From: an uncultured Acetatifactor sp.
GTDB lineage: Bacteria; Bacillota; Clostridia; Lachnospirales; Lachnospiraceae
Assembly: GCA_910587755.1 (NCBI GenBank)
Contig: CAJUNZ010000070.1
Location: 1-14,629 of the forward strand
DNA length: 14,629 nt
Reading direction: 5' to 3'
Numbering within the stretch: position 1 is the stretch's first letter; every line of letters begins with the position of its first letter. Positions 1 through 6,854 of this stretch are shown here, piece after piece. The notes below the pieces were generated by a model, which did not search any database, was not told the DNA's origin, and saw nothing but the letters and a program-made list of their open reading frames with translations. Both the position numbers and the translations under genes were made by a program.

Positions 1-1
1 T

Positions 2-76
2 GATAAACAGGTGGCTATTTTTGAAAGTCAAGGTACGGATGATTACCTACTTACATTGAGTGTAATAGGCATTTAG
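2..76 (+). CDS. Possible 3' end of an upstream gene (partial)
   Basis: One frame is open from the window edge to a TAG at 74-76 and would encode 24 residues ending in LLTLSVIGI. It has no visible start and lies 74 bases before the ABC ATPase gene. The stretch is too short to identify. BcrAB/LanFEG-type exporters often follow a sensor kinase or a peptide gene, so a real coding tail is plausible, but nothing seen here proves it. The bases from 77 to 150 are AT-richer than the genes that follow and hold no clear promoter. Confidence 0.25.
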   Translation, partial: DKQVAIFESQGTDDYLLTLSVIGI

Positions 77-150
77 AACTGTGCCGAAGAGAGAAACATA
101 ATGGTGTTGAATGATGAAAGTATATCTGCCGATTACAGGGGGAGAAGAAC

Positions 151-921
151 ATGGAAACTATAGTAAAGACGACAGGCCTGACAAAGAAGTATCATTCCGT
201 GTGTGCTCTGGACCATGTTACGCTGTCCATCAACAGGGGGGATATCTTTGGGTTTGTGGGGGCGAACGGCGCGGGAAAGACCACTTTCATGCGCATGGTA
301 TGCGGTCTGATTAAGCCCACCGAGGGCACACTGGAACTGTTTGGAGCTGTATCCAAAAAAGAGCTTCAGGAGAAGAGGAAGAAGATGGGGGCTCTCATTG
401 AACATCCCGCTGTCTATGCCAATATGTCCGCACTGCAGAACCTGGATGTACAGAGGCGGTATCTGGACAGAGATCTGGGGAGACAGCCAAAACAGAAGCT
501 GATGGAGCTTCTGGATCTGGTGGGGCTGGCGGAGGTGAAAGACCGAAAGGCAGGGAAGTTTTCCCTGGGGATGAGGCAGCGGCTGGGGCTGGCCATAGCG
601 CTGGTGGGAGATCCTGAGTTTATCATTCTGGACGAGCCCACCATCGGCCTGGATCCTCTGGGAGTGATGGAGCTGCGGCAGCTGGTTTTGAAACTGAACC
701 AGGAGAGGAACATGACCATCCTGTTCAGCAGCCATAACCTGGCAGAGATGGCGCAGGTGGCTACCAGATATGGATTCCTTCACAAAGGGAAGCTGCTGGA
801 GGTGATCTCAGCCCAGGAGGCGGGAGCAGCCTGTCAGGAGCGGGGGATTAACCTGGAGACTTATTTTGTGGAACTGCTGCTGAGTCAGAGAGAGGCTGAG
901 AGACATGGGGAGGCTGTTTAA
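151..921 (+). CDS. ABC exporter ATPase, BcrA/LanF type
   Basis: A 256-residue nucleotide-binding subunit that powers an ABC-2 exporter at the cytoplasmic face of the membrane. Walker A GANGAGKTT is at residues 37-45, the signature SLGMRQRLGLA at 138-148, Walker B FIILDEP at 157-163 and the H-loop histidine at 195. The Q-loop position reads GALIEHPAVY, with glutamate (E84) in place of glutamine; this E-loop is known from LanF-type lantibiotic immunity ATPases and BcrA relatives. A GGGGGAG ribosome site at 138-144 sits 6 bases before the ATG, which fixes the start. The 3' end overlaps the next gene by 17 bases, so the ATPase and permease are probably translationally coupled. Such systems usually remove antimicrobial peptides, bacitracin-like compounds or lantibiotics from the membrane. 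No peptide, kinase or regulator gene is in view, so the substrate is unknown. Confidence 0.93.
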   Translation: METIVKTTGLTKKYHSVCALDHVTLSINRGDIFGFVGANGAGKTTFMRMVCGLIKPTEGTLELFGAVSKKELQEKRKKMGALIEHPAVYANMSALQNLDVQRRYLDRDLGRQPKQKLMELLDLVGLAEVKDRKAGKFSLGMRQRLGLAIALVGDPEFIILDEPTIGLDPLGVMELRQLVLKLNQERNMTILFSSHNLAEMAQVATRYGFLHKGKLLEVISAQEAGAACQERGINLETYFVELLLSQREAERHGEAV

Positions 922-1645
922 AAACGAATTGATGAAACTGAAGTATTCCAGGACACTGTGGCTGTTCTGGGGGGTGGTCCTGGGGCTTGTGCTCCTGTTT
1001 TCCGTGGTGCCTGGAATATATTTTGAATTGGAGAGCTACGGATATACCACAGCTTTTGTCTATATGAGAAACTGCGGTACTTTTGTACTCATGTTTCTGG
1101 CGCCCATCGCGGGCTCCATGTTTACCCTGGAGTTCTACCAGGGAACCATGCAGAATACCCTGAGCTGCGGGGTCAGCCGCCCCCAGTACTTTGCGGTGAA
1201 GGTCCTCTGCCTTTTTGTGACGGGAATTCTGGTGTACCTCAGCGCCCTGGTTGTGTTTGTGGGGATCAGGAGCCTACGCCTGGGGTTCCGCCCTGAGGGT
1301 ATGGTCTATCCTGACTACGGGTTATCCAGTCTGGCATTTCACGGAGGAACCTGTCTTCTGCTCTGCACCTACATGGCTTTATACATACTGATTTCGCTTC
1401 TGGTGAAAAGGCCTGGGGTGGTGTATCTGTCCGGGGCAATTGCCACTGTGGTGGAGACCTCCCTGATGAACACTGTCCCTGGTTACAGTGGCGTGATCCC
1501 CACCGTGGTGAGGATGTACGAGATGGCGGAGGAGAGAAGGGTGCTGACAGGAGAATTTGCAGGTCTGTTTGTCCAGAGCAGTGTCATGTGTGCGGCATTT
1601 CTGCTTCTGTCATACCTGATTTTCCTGAGAAAGGATATCAATTGA
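905..1645 (+). CDS. ABC-2 type permease, first subunit (LanE/LanG-like)
   Basis: A 246-residue integral membrane protein with about six hydrophobic segments (roughly residues 18-39, 58-80, 100-122, 146-167, 172-190 and 222-242). A short basic cytoplasmic N-terminus (FKNELMKLKYSRT) is typical of ABC-2 permeases. The region after segment 2 (LEFYQGTMQNTLSCGVSRPQ) matches the family habit of a conserved E..xGT...L..g.sR stretch. The ATG lies inside the end of the ATPase gene (17-base overlap). It presumably forms the membrane channel with the downstream permease, because a two-permease, one-ATPase arrangement is usual for LanFEG and BcrAB-like exporters. The exact family name is an inference; the membrane-permease role is well supported by hydrophobicity and context. 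Confidence 0.85.
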   Translation: MGRLFKNELMKLKYSRTLWLFWGVVLGLVLLFSVVPGIYFELESYGYTTAFVYMRNCGTFVLMFLAPIAGSMFTLEFYQGTMQNTLSCGVSRPQYFAVKVLCLFVTGILVYLSALVVFVGIRSLRLGFRPEGMVYPDYGLSSLAFHGGTCLLLCTYMALYILISLLVKRPGVVYLSGAIATVVETSLMNTVPGYSGVIPTVVRMYEMAEERRVLTGEFAGLFVQSSVMCAAFLLLSYLIFLRKDIN

Positions 1646-1681
1646 GATTTCATTGAGATTGAAAAGAAGGAGGCGTAGAGA

Positions 1682-2464
1682 GTGGGAAAGCTAGTGGGGG
1701 TGGAACTGCGGAAAATGAGCCGTTGCCGGCTGGTGTGGGGGGTGGCCCTGTTTATTCTGGGGACCAGCAGCCTTACGGCGTTTAAGGATACATATGACTA
1801 TGCTGCATATACCAGGTATGCGAACTTTGAGTATATGATGTACACCCACGCAACGGCGCGTGTTTTCAGCGCCCTGACCATTCTGGTATCGGCCTATGTG
1901 GGGGCGGAAGATTTTGCCATGAGGACGGTTCAGAATGTTCTCTCCGTGGGCATTGGGAGGGTAAAATATTATGTGTCAAAGCTCCTGGCCCAGATGCTTT
2001 TTATTTTTGGGCTGTACGGGGCGGGAGCGGCGCTATATGTGGGCAGCCGTGTGATCCTCACGGGAGGGCTCAACAGGGCCATGCCTGCAGGGGAGTATCT
2101 GGTGATCTTTCTGGTGACATTTCTGCAGCTGGGGGCCTATGTGGCAATGGCGGATCTGGTATGTGTCCTGATCAGGAATCAGGCCGCCGCCATGGCGGTT
2201 GGAGAGACCTGGTTGTATCTGTCCCTGGTACTCAGAGTGTTCTGGATGGAGGGAACACCGCTGACGGGGATTGTGGCTTATGAGCCCTTGACGGTACTGG
2301 AGAGGTTTGCGGATGACTATGTGGGCACGGGTAAGGTGTTCAGCGGAGAGTTCTTTCTGTGTGGGCTATGTGCCCTGTGCATTATTATACTTTCTTCCGC
2401 TCTGGGATGCTTCTGGTTTGTGTACAAAGATGTGCAGCAGGCTGCCAATCCCATGGTCCGCTAG
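1682..2464 (+). CDS. ABC-2 type permease, second subunit (LanG/LanE-like)
   Basis: A 260-residue membrane protein starting at GTG, supported by AAGGAGG at 1667-1673 with an 8-base spacer. It shares the plan of the preceding permease: a basic N-terminus (VELRKMSRCR), about six membrane segments, and after segment 2 an EDFAMRTVQNVLSVGIGR stretch that parallels the LEFYQGTMQNTLSCGVSR of its neighbour. The two are therefore probably diverged paralogues that form a heterodimer. It is 36 bases downstream of the first permease gene and should be in the same transcript. It ends in TAG at 2462-2464, immediately beside a TATAAT hexamer that may belong to the enolase promoter. Confidence 0.85.
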   Translation: MGKLVGVELRKMSRCRLVWGVALFILGTSSLTAFKDTYDYAAYTRYANFEYMMYTHATARVFSALTILVSAYVGAEDFAMRTVQNVLSVGIGRVKYYVSKLLAQMLFIFGLYGAGAALYVGSRVILTGGLNRAMPAGEYLVIFLVTFLQLGAYVAMADLVCVLIRNQAAAMAVGETWLYLSLVLRVFWMEGTPLTGIVAYEPLTVLERFADDYVGTGKVFSGEFFLCGLCALCIIILSSALGCFWFVYKDVQQAANPMVR

Positions 2465-2470
2465 TATAAT
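2442..2470 (+). promoter_or_regulatory. Candidate sigma-A promoter for eno
   Basis: A perfect -10 hexamer TATAAT at 2465-2470 lies 17 bases after CTGCCA (2442-2447), which matches TTGACA at four of six positions. The -35 falls inside the last codons of the second permease gene and the -10 begins right after its stop codon. Transcription from here would give an eno leader of roughly 165 bases. A second -10-like TATACT at 2517-2522 has no good -35. No terminator separates the exporter from eno, so read-through could also contribute. Confidence 0.35.
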
Positions 2471-2644
2471 CCACAGAAATTTAGACAAGTGAAACATGTG
2501 GTTAATTGGTGGGGGTTATACTAGCATTGTTTGCAAAGTTGTTTGAACTTCATTTCCTGTATAAAAAATTTCTCCCTGGAGATAATGGACGAAAACAGGT
2601 TCTACAGAACCCGGATTCATTATGCGCTGAGGAGGAATTTTTTT

Positions 2645-3970
2645 ATGGCCATATATTTGGAAATTGTATCCATACACGCCAGGGAAATCCTGGACTCCCG
2701 GGGGAATCCCACCGTGGAGGCGGATGTGACCGTGCTGAACCATCAGGACGGGCAGCAGTATACAGGCACTGCGGCGGTTCCCTCAGGAGCCAGTACCGGC
2801 CGGTTTGAGGCGGTGGAGCTCAGAGACGGGGAACCCCGGTATTTTGGCCTGGGAGTGCAGCACGCGGTGAAGAATGTAAACGACAAGATTGCCCCTGCCC
2901 TGCAGGGGGAGAATGCCCTGAACCAGGTGGGAATTGACAGGAAGCTGATAGAGCTGGACGGCACGGAGAACAAGGAAAATCTGGGGGCCAACGCCACTCT
3001 CTCCGTCTCCCTGGCCTGTGCCCGGGCGGCGGCCTGCGCCCTGTCCCTGCCCCTGTACCGCTATGTGGGAGGAGCAGGCGCCCACCTTCTGCCTGTTCCC
3101 ATGATGAACATTTTAAACGGAGGAAAGCATGCCGCCAACACGGTGGACTTCCAGGAGTTTATGATTATGCCTGTATGCGCGGACAGCTTTTCCGCAGCCC
3201 TGCGCATCTGTGCGGAGATCTACCACAACCTGAAAAAAATCCTCCATGACAAGGGACTTTCCACGGGAGTGGGGGATGAGGGCGGCTTTGCCCCGGATCT
3301 GCCGGACGCGGAGAGTGTGCTCTCCACCCTGGTGGACGCCATAAAGGCCTCCGGCTACACCCCTGGGGAGCAGGTATGGATTGCCATGGATGCGGCCTCC
3401 AGTGAGCTCTACAATGAGAAGACGAATATGTATCACTTTCCCGGGGAGAGCAGCCTGAAGGGGGAGGAGGTCATCCGCAGCACGGAGGAGATGATTTCCT
3501 ATTTTGAGCGGCTCGCCGAGAGCTTTCCCATTATCTCCATTGAGGACGCCCTGGCGGAGGACGACTGGGACGGCTGGCAGAAGCTCACCCAGAGGCTGGG
3601 GGGAAAGGTGCAGCTGGTGGGGGATGATCTGTTTGTGACCAACAAAAAGAGACTTGCCGCAGGGATCAAGCTTGGCACAGCCAGCTCCATCCTGGTGAAG
3701 GTGAACCAGATCGGAACCCTCACGGAGGCTTTCGAGGCGGTGGAGCTTGCCCACAAGAACAATTACACCGCGGTCATGTCCCACAGATCCGGGGAGACCG
3801 AGGACACCACCATAGCGGATCTGGCGGTGGCCTGGGGAACGGGGCAGATCAAGACCGGCGCACCCTGCCGCAGCGACAGGGTGGCAAAGTACAACAGGCT
3901 GCTGAAGATAGAAGAGGAGCTGGGGAAGGCGGCGGAGTACCCGGGCCTTCTGGCCTTCCACGTGCAGTAG
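2645..3970 (+). CDS. eno: Enolase (phosphopyruvate hydratase)
   Basis: A 441-residue cytoplasmic glycolytic enzyme that interconverts 2-phosphoglycerate and phosphoenolpyruvate using Mg2+. The start is the ATG at 2645, because GGAGG at 2631-2635 is 9 bases upstream and the product then begins YLEIVSIHAREILDSRGNPT, the family N-terminus; the frame stays open further upstream, but that part has no family resemblance. The mobile loop SGAST is at 47-51, GDEGGFAP at 210-217, metal ligands are expected at D249, E300 and D327 (GDDLFVTN), the catalytic lysine K352 lies in ILVKVNQIGTLTEA, and SHRSGETEDTTIADLAV starts at 379. All key residues are present and the length is normal (about 430 is usual). 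It stands alone, without other glycolytic genes, and converges with the Opp operon. Confidence 0.98.
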   Translation: MAIYLEIVSIHAREILDSRGNPTVEADVTVLNHQDGQQYTGTAAVPSGASTGRFEAVELRDGEPRYFGLGVQHAVKNVNDKIAPALQGENALNQVGIDRKLIELDGTENKENLGANATLSVSLACARAAACALSLPLYRYVGGAGAHLLPVPMMNILNGGKHAANTVDFQEFMIMPVCADSFSAALRICAEIYHNLKKILHDKGLSTGVGDEGGFAPDLPDAESVLSTLVDAIKASGYTPGEQVWIAMDAASSELYNEKTNMYHFPGESSLKGEEVIRSTEEMISYFERLAESFPIISIEDALAEDDWDGWQKLTQRLGGKVQLVGDDLFVTNKKRLAAGIKLGTASSILVKVNQIGTLTEAFEAVELAHKNNYTAVMSHRSGETEDTTIADLAVAWGTGQIKTGAPCRSDRVAKYNRLLKIEEELGKAAEYPGLLAFHVQ

Positions 3971-3984
3971 GCGGCGGGAAAGGG

Positions 3985-4014
3985 GCTCCGGACAAAAAAG
4001 AGAATGTCCGGGGC
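3985..4014 (+). terminator. Hairpin after eno, possible weak terminator
   Basis: The bases GCTCCGGAC (3985-3993) can pair with GTCCGGGGC (4006-4014), giving a 9-bp stem with one G-T pair and a 12-base A-rich loop, 15 bases after the enolase stop. No T-run follows on the plus strand, so it is not a canonical intrinsic terminator. It may instead protect the eno mRNA 3' end, or termination may occur further on in the convergent Opp terminator hairpin. Confidence 0.35.
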
Positions 4015-4043
4015 AGGCTTGTCCGCTGAAAGATGAGCGAAGC

Positions 4044-4086
4044 AAAAAAAGATCCCGGGGCATGCTGTCACAGCAGCCCCAGGATC
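4044..4086 (-). terminator. Rho-independent terminator of the Opp operon
   Basis: On the minus strand a long, nearly perfect stem is formed by bases 4086-4051 (arms GATCCTGGGGCTGCTG and CAGCATGCCCCGGGATC, with a small bulge and one mismatch), followed by seven T residues (plus-strand A-run at 4044-4050). The loop contains the TGA stop codon (4068-4070) of the last gene of the operon. As an RNA hairpin it could also act on convergent eno transcripts, although no T-run follows in that direction. Confidence 0.9.
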
Positions 4087-4262
4087 CATAACATAAAGAC
4101 ACTTAAACCGAGGAGTACCAGCAGGCAGGGCAGCAGGATGACCACATAGGCCGTGAGGGTCATAAGCAGTTTATCCTTGGGGCTGACCCCGGCCTCTTTC
4201 ATCTGCTCCGCAAACTGCTTTTCCTGTTCGGGAGTGGATTTTTTCAGTCTTTTCCAGATCAT
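4068..4262 (-). CDS. Small membrane protein at the end of the Opp operon
   Basis: A 64-residue protein of unknown function. It has a charged, probably helical N-terminal half (residues 1-31, rich in K and E, for example KKSTPEQEKQFAEQMKEAG), then a strongly hydrophobic stretch from about 33 to 64 that could make one long or two short membrane passes, with almost no polar tail. Its ATG overlaps the TGA of the upstream oppF-like gene in an ATGA junction, so translation is probably coupled and its amount tied to the ATPase. Its stop codon lies inside the terminator loop. Gene order suggests an accessory subunit or assembly factor of the transporter, but this is inference; I do not recognise a family. 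Confidence 0.75.
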   Translation of the reverse strand: MIWKRLKKSTPEQEKQFAEQMKEAGVSPKDKLLMTLTAYVVILLPCLLVLLGLSVFMLWILGLL

Positions 4263-5863
4263 ACATTTTCCTCAGAGCCCCGGTTGGAACGGCGCTCCAT
4301 CTTGGGCAGTTCAAATAGATAATTTCCGTTTTCGTCAAGCTTCCGCTCGGGGAAATGGCAGGCCAGGAAATGGCCAGGCTGGATCTCCTGGAGCTGGGGG
4401 GGTACGCGCTTGCACTTGTCACAGGCCATGTAGCACCTGGTGTGGAACTTGCAGCCTGTGGGGGGCTTGATGGGGCTGGGAATATTTCCCTCCAGCAGGA
4501 TCCGCTCTTTCTTGAGATTGTCCGGGTCCGTGGTGGGGATGGAGGAGAGCAGGGCCACGGTGTAGGGGTGGCGGGGATCCTCAAATATGGTCTTGGCATC
4601 CCCCAGCTCCACAATATTGCCCAGGTACATCACGCAGATCCGGTCCGAGATATAGCGCACCACGGAGAGGTCGTGGGAGATGAACATATAGGTCAGATGC
4701 TCTTTCTCCTTCAGCTCCTGGAGCAGGTTGATAATCTGGGACTGAATGGACACATCCAGGGCGGAGACACACTCGTCGCAGACAATAAACTTGGGCGCCA
4801 CTGCCAGGGCCCGGGCGATTGCCACACGCTGCCTCTGTCCGCCGGAAAACTGGTGGGGATAGCGGTAGAGCATGTACTCCTGGAGGCCGCATTTCTTCAT
4901 GGTGTCCACAATGTGCTCCCGCAGCTTGGGGGAACCGTGTTTGTAGAACTTGTGAGTCACCAGGCCTTCCTCAATGATCTGGCCTATGGTCATGCGGGGG
5001 TTCAGACTGGAGTAGGGATCCTGGAAAATGATCTGTAGGTCTTTCCGCAGCAGGCGCATCTCGGAGTATTTCAGCCGGGACAGGTCAATGCCGCTGTCCC
5101 GCATGGCCTCATACTTGGCAAACTCCGGGTTGCCTGCGTTTTTGGCCCGCAGTTCATCCAGACTGGCCTGGCATTGGGCGGTGCTTTTGTCACAGGCCGC
5201 GATCTGAGCTTCCAGGTCGTCCAGCTTCTTCTTCAGGCTGCTGACTTTGGGCAGGGAGGAAGCCATTCCCTGCTGGATGCAGTAGTCATAATCCCCTTTT
5301 ACATTCTGGTGCTTTGCCTTCAGCTTGTTTCGCTTGATATTCTCCTCGAGAACCTTCTGCAGCAGGCGGCATCCTTCCCCGCCCTCATCCTTCACGAAAA
5401 AGCCTCCCAGAATCTTCACGATGGCGTTCAGGCAGGTCTGCTCCTCGCAGCGGGCCAGGTTCCGATCCTGCAGCAGGTAGAAATCCGCGTTCTCCCCGGC
5501 AGCCTGAACCTGCCTGTCCAGGGCATCGGCTTTCTCCGTGGCTTTCGCCAGTTTTGCCTTGTACTTGTCCAGGTGGTGCAGGGTGTCGGACACATACCAG
5601 GGAGTGGTCTCGTCCAGGGTGGCGCCATAGTACATGGTGTTGCCTGCGGTCTGGGTGTAAAGCTGCAGGAGCACACGGCCCAGGGTGGACTTGCCGCAGC
5701 CGCTCTCGCCCACCACGCCGATGGTCTCCCCTTCGTAGATGTCCAGGGACACATCCTCGTTGGCCCTCACATAGAGCTGTTCCTTTTGGAAAAAGGAGGA
5801 TTTTGCCACGGGGAAATATTTTTTCAGATTACTGATTGACAATAATTTTTTTGTGTTCTGCAC
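4259..5863 (-). CDS. Oligopeptide ABC transporter ATPase, OppF/DppF type with a large insertion
   Basis: A 534-residue ATPase of a peptide importer; the family is usually 320-400. Walker A GESGCGKST is at residues 52-60, the Q-loop FQDPYSSLNPR begins near 280 (Q281), the signature FSGGQRQRVAIA is at 339-350, Walker B FIVCDECVSALD at 359-370 and the H-loop histidine at 397. The extra length is a block of about 185 residues (roughly 82-268) between Walker A and the Q-loop, charged and Lys/Glu/Ala-rich with coiled-coil-like stretches near 95-125 and 205-240 and six cysteines. Walker B has cysteine where DEP is usual (DEC). The C-terminus is an oligopeptide-type extension with cysteines 471, 477, 484 and 502. 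The start is a GTG with AAGGAGG 9-10 bases upstream inside the oppD-like gene, giving a 35-base overlap. Confidence 0.92.
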   Translation of the reverse strand: MQNTKKLLSISNLKKYFPVAKSSFFQKEQLYVRANEDVSLDIYEGETIGVVGESGCGKSTLGRVLLQLYTQTAGNTMYYGATLDETTPWYVSDTLHHLDKYKAKLAKATEKADALDRQVQAAGENADFYLLQDRNLARCEEQTCLNAIVKILGGFFVKDEGGEGCRLLQKVLEENIKRNKLKAKHQNVKGDYDYCIQQGMASSLPKVSSLKKKLDDLEAQIAACDKSTAQCQASLDELRAKNAGNPEFAKYEAMRDSGIDLSRLKYSEMRLLRKDLQIIFQDPYSSLNPRMTIGQIIEEGLVTHKFYKHGSPKLREHIVDTMKKCGLQEYMLYRYPHQFSGGQRQRVAIARALAVAPKFIVCDECVSALDVSIQSQIINLLQELKEKEHLTYMFISHDLSVVRYISDRICVMYLGNIVELGDAKTIFEDPRHPYTVALLSSIPTTDPDNLKKERILLEGNIPSPIKPPTGCKFHTRCYMACDKCKRVPPQLQEIQPGHFLACHFPERKLDENGNYLFELPKMERRSNRGSEENV

Positions 5864-6842
5864 TGCGCCTTACCTCCTTTTCGGGATAAAAACAACGGAT
5901 CAGCTGTCCTTCGCCGGCATCTACCAGGGCCGGTTCCTCCTCCATGCACTTTTTGGTGCAGTACTTGCACCTGGGGGCAAATTTGCAGCCCTTGGGAAGC
6001 GCCAGGGGGTGGGGGACCACGCCGGGGATGGGTTCTATCTTCTCGTGGATGGAATCAATGCGGGGGATGGAGAACATCAGTCCCTCCGTGTAGGGGTGGC
6101 TCATGGAGCAGTCGGCAAAAATGAGTTTTGCGCTGGCTTTCTCCACCACCTGGCCGCAGTACATAACCGCCACATCGTCGGCCATCTCGTTGATCACACC
6201 CAGGTCATGGGTGATGAAGATGATGGAGGTGCCCTTTTCCCGCTGAAGGTCGTTCATCAGGCGGAGGATCTGGGCCTGGATGGTCACGTCCAGGGCGGTG
6301 GTGGGCTCGTCGGCGATAAGGATCTTGGGCCGGCAGGCCAGGGCCATGGCGATCATGACCCTCTGGCGCATACCTCCGGAGAGCTGGTGGGGATACTGGC
6401 GTATGACGGCTTCCGGGTTGGGGATCTGCACGTCATAGAGCATTTTCAGGGCGTTCTCATGGGCTTCCTTTTTCTTCATGCCCTGGTGGATGCGGAAGGG
6501 CTCGCTGAGCTGCCGGTCTATGGTGAACACGGGATTCAGGCTGGTCATGGGCTCCTGGAAGATCACGGAGATGGCGTTTCCGCGAATGTGGTACAGTTCG
6601 TCCACGGAGAGCTTTGTGAGCTCCCTTCCCTCAAAATAGATCTCTCCGGACTCTACATATCCATTGTCGTCAAGCAGGCGCAGGATGCTCATGGCGGAGA
6701 CGGATTTCCCCGAGCCGGATTCTCCCACCACGCCCAGGGTTTTTCCTGCCTCCAGGGAGTAGGACACGTCGTTGACAGCCTTTACGATTCCCCTTTTGGT
6801 CTTAAAATAGGTTTTCAGGTTTTTGATCTCTAAAAGCGGCAT
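5829..6842 (-). CDS. Oligopeptide ABC transporter ATPase, OppD/DppD type
   Basis: A 337-residue ATPase of normal length that should pair with the OppF-like subunit below the two permeases. Walker A GESGSGKS is at residues 40-47, the Q-loop FQEPMTSLNPV at 95-105, the signature LSGGMRQR at 154-161, Walker B ILIADEP at 174-180 and the H-loop histidine at 212. The C-terminal extension holds cysteines at 286, 292, 299 and 317, the same spacing as in the OppF-like partner, consistent with the iron-sulfur cluster described in this subfamily. The ATG follows an AGGAGGAGG ribosome site and lies 12 bases after the oppC-like stop. The stop codon is inside the beginning of the oppF-like gene. No residue needed for ATP hydrolysis is missing. 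Confidence 0.95.
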   Translation of the reverse strand: MPLLEIKNLKTYFKTKRGIVKAVNDVSYSLEAGKTLGVVGESGSGKSVSAMSILRLLDDNGYVESGEIYFEGRELTKLSVDELYHIRGNAISVIFQEPMTSLNPVFTIDRQLSEPFRIHQGMKKKEAHENALKMLYDVQIPNPEAVIRQYPHQLSGGMRQRVMIAMALACRPKILIADEPTTALDVTIQAQILRLMNDLQREKGTSIIFITHDLGVINEMADDVAVMYCGQVVEKASAKLIFADCSMSHPYTEGLMFSIPRIDSIHEKIEPIPGVVPHPLALPKGCKFAPRCKYCTKKCMEEEPALVDAGEGQLIRCFYPEKEVRRSAEHKKIIVNQ

Positions 6843-6854
6843 GGCTCCTCCTCC

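Noticed and set aside
1645..1665. Direct repeat ATTGAGATT-TC-ATTGAGATT between the two permease genes
   Set aside because: Only nine bases long and in a short spacer; likely chance or slippage, with no clear function.
2531..2644. Longer N-terminus for enolase
   Set aside because: The additional residues do not resemble enolase, and the GGAGG 9 bases before the ATG at 2645 plus the family N-terminus fix the shorter start.
3113..4102. 329-residue open frame on the minus strand opposite eno
   Set aside because: It lies against a fully supported enolase gene, has no ribosome site and no protein-family features; open antisense frames are common in G+C-rich genes.
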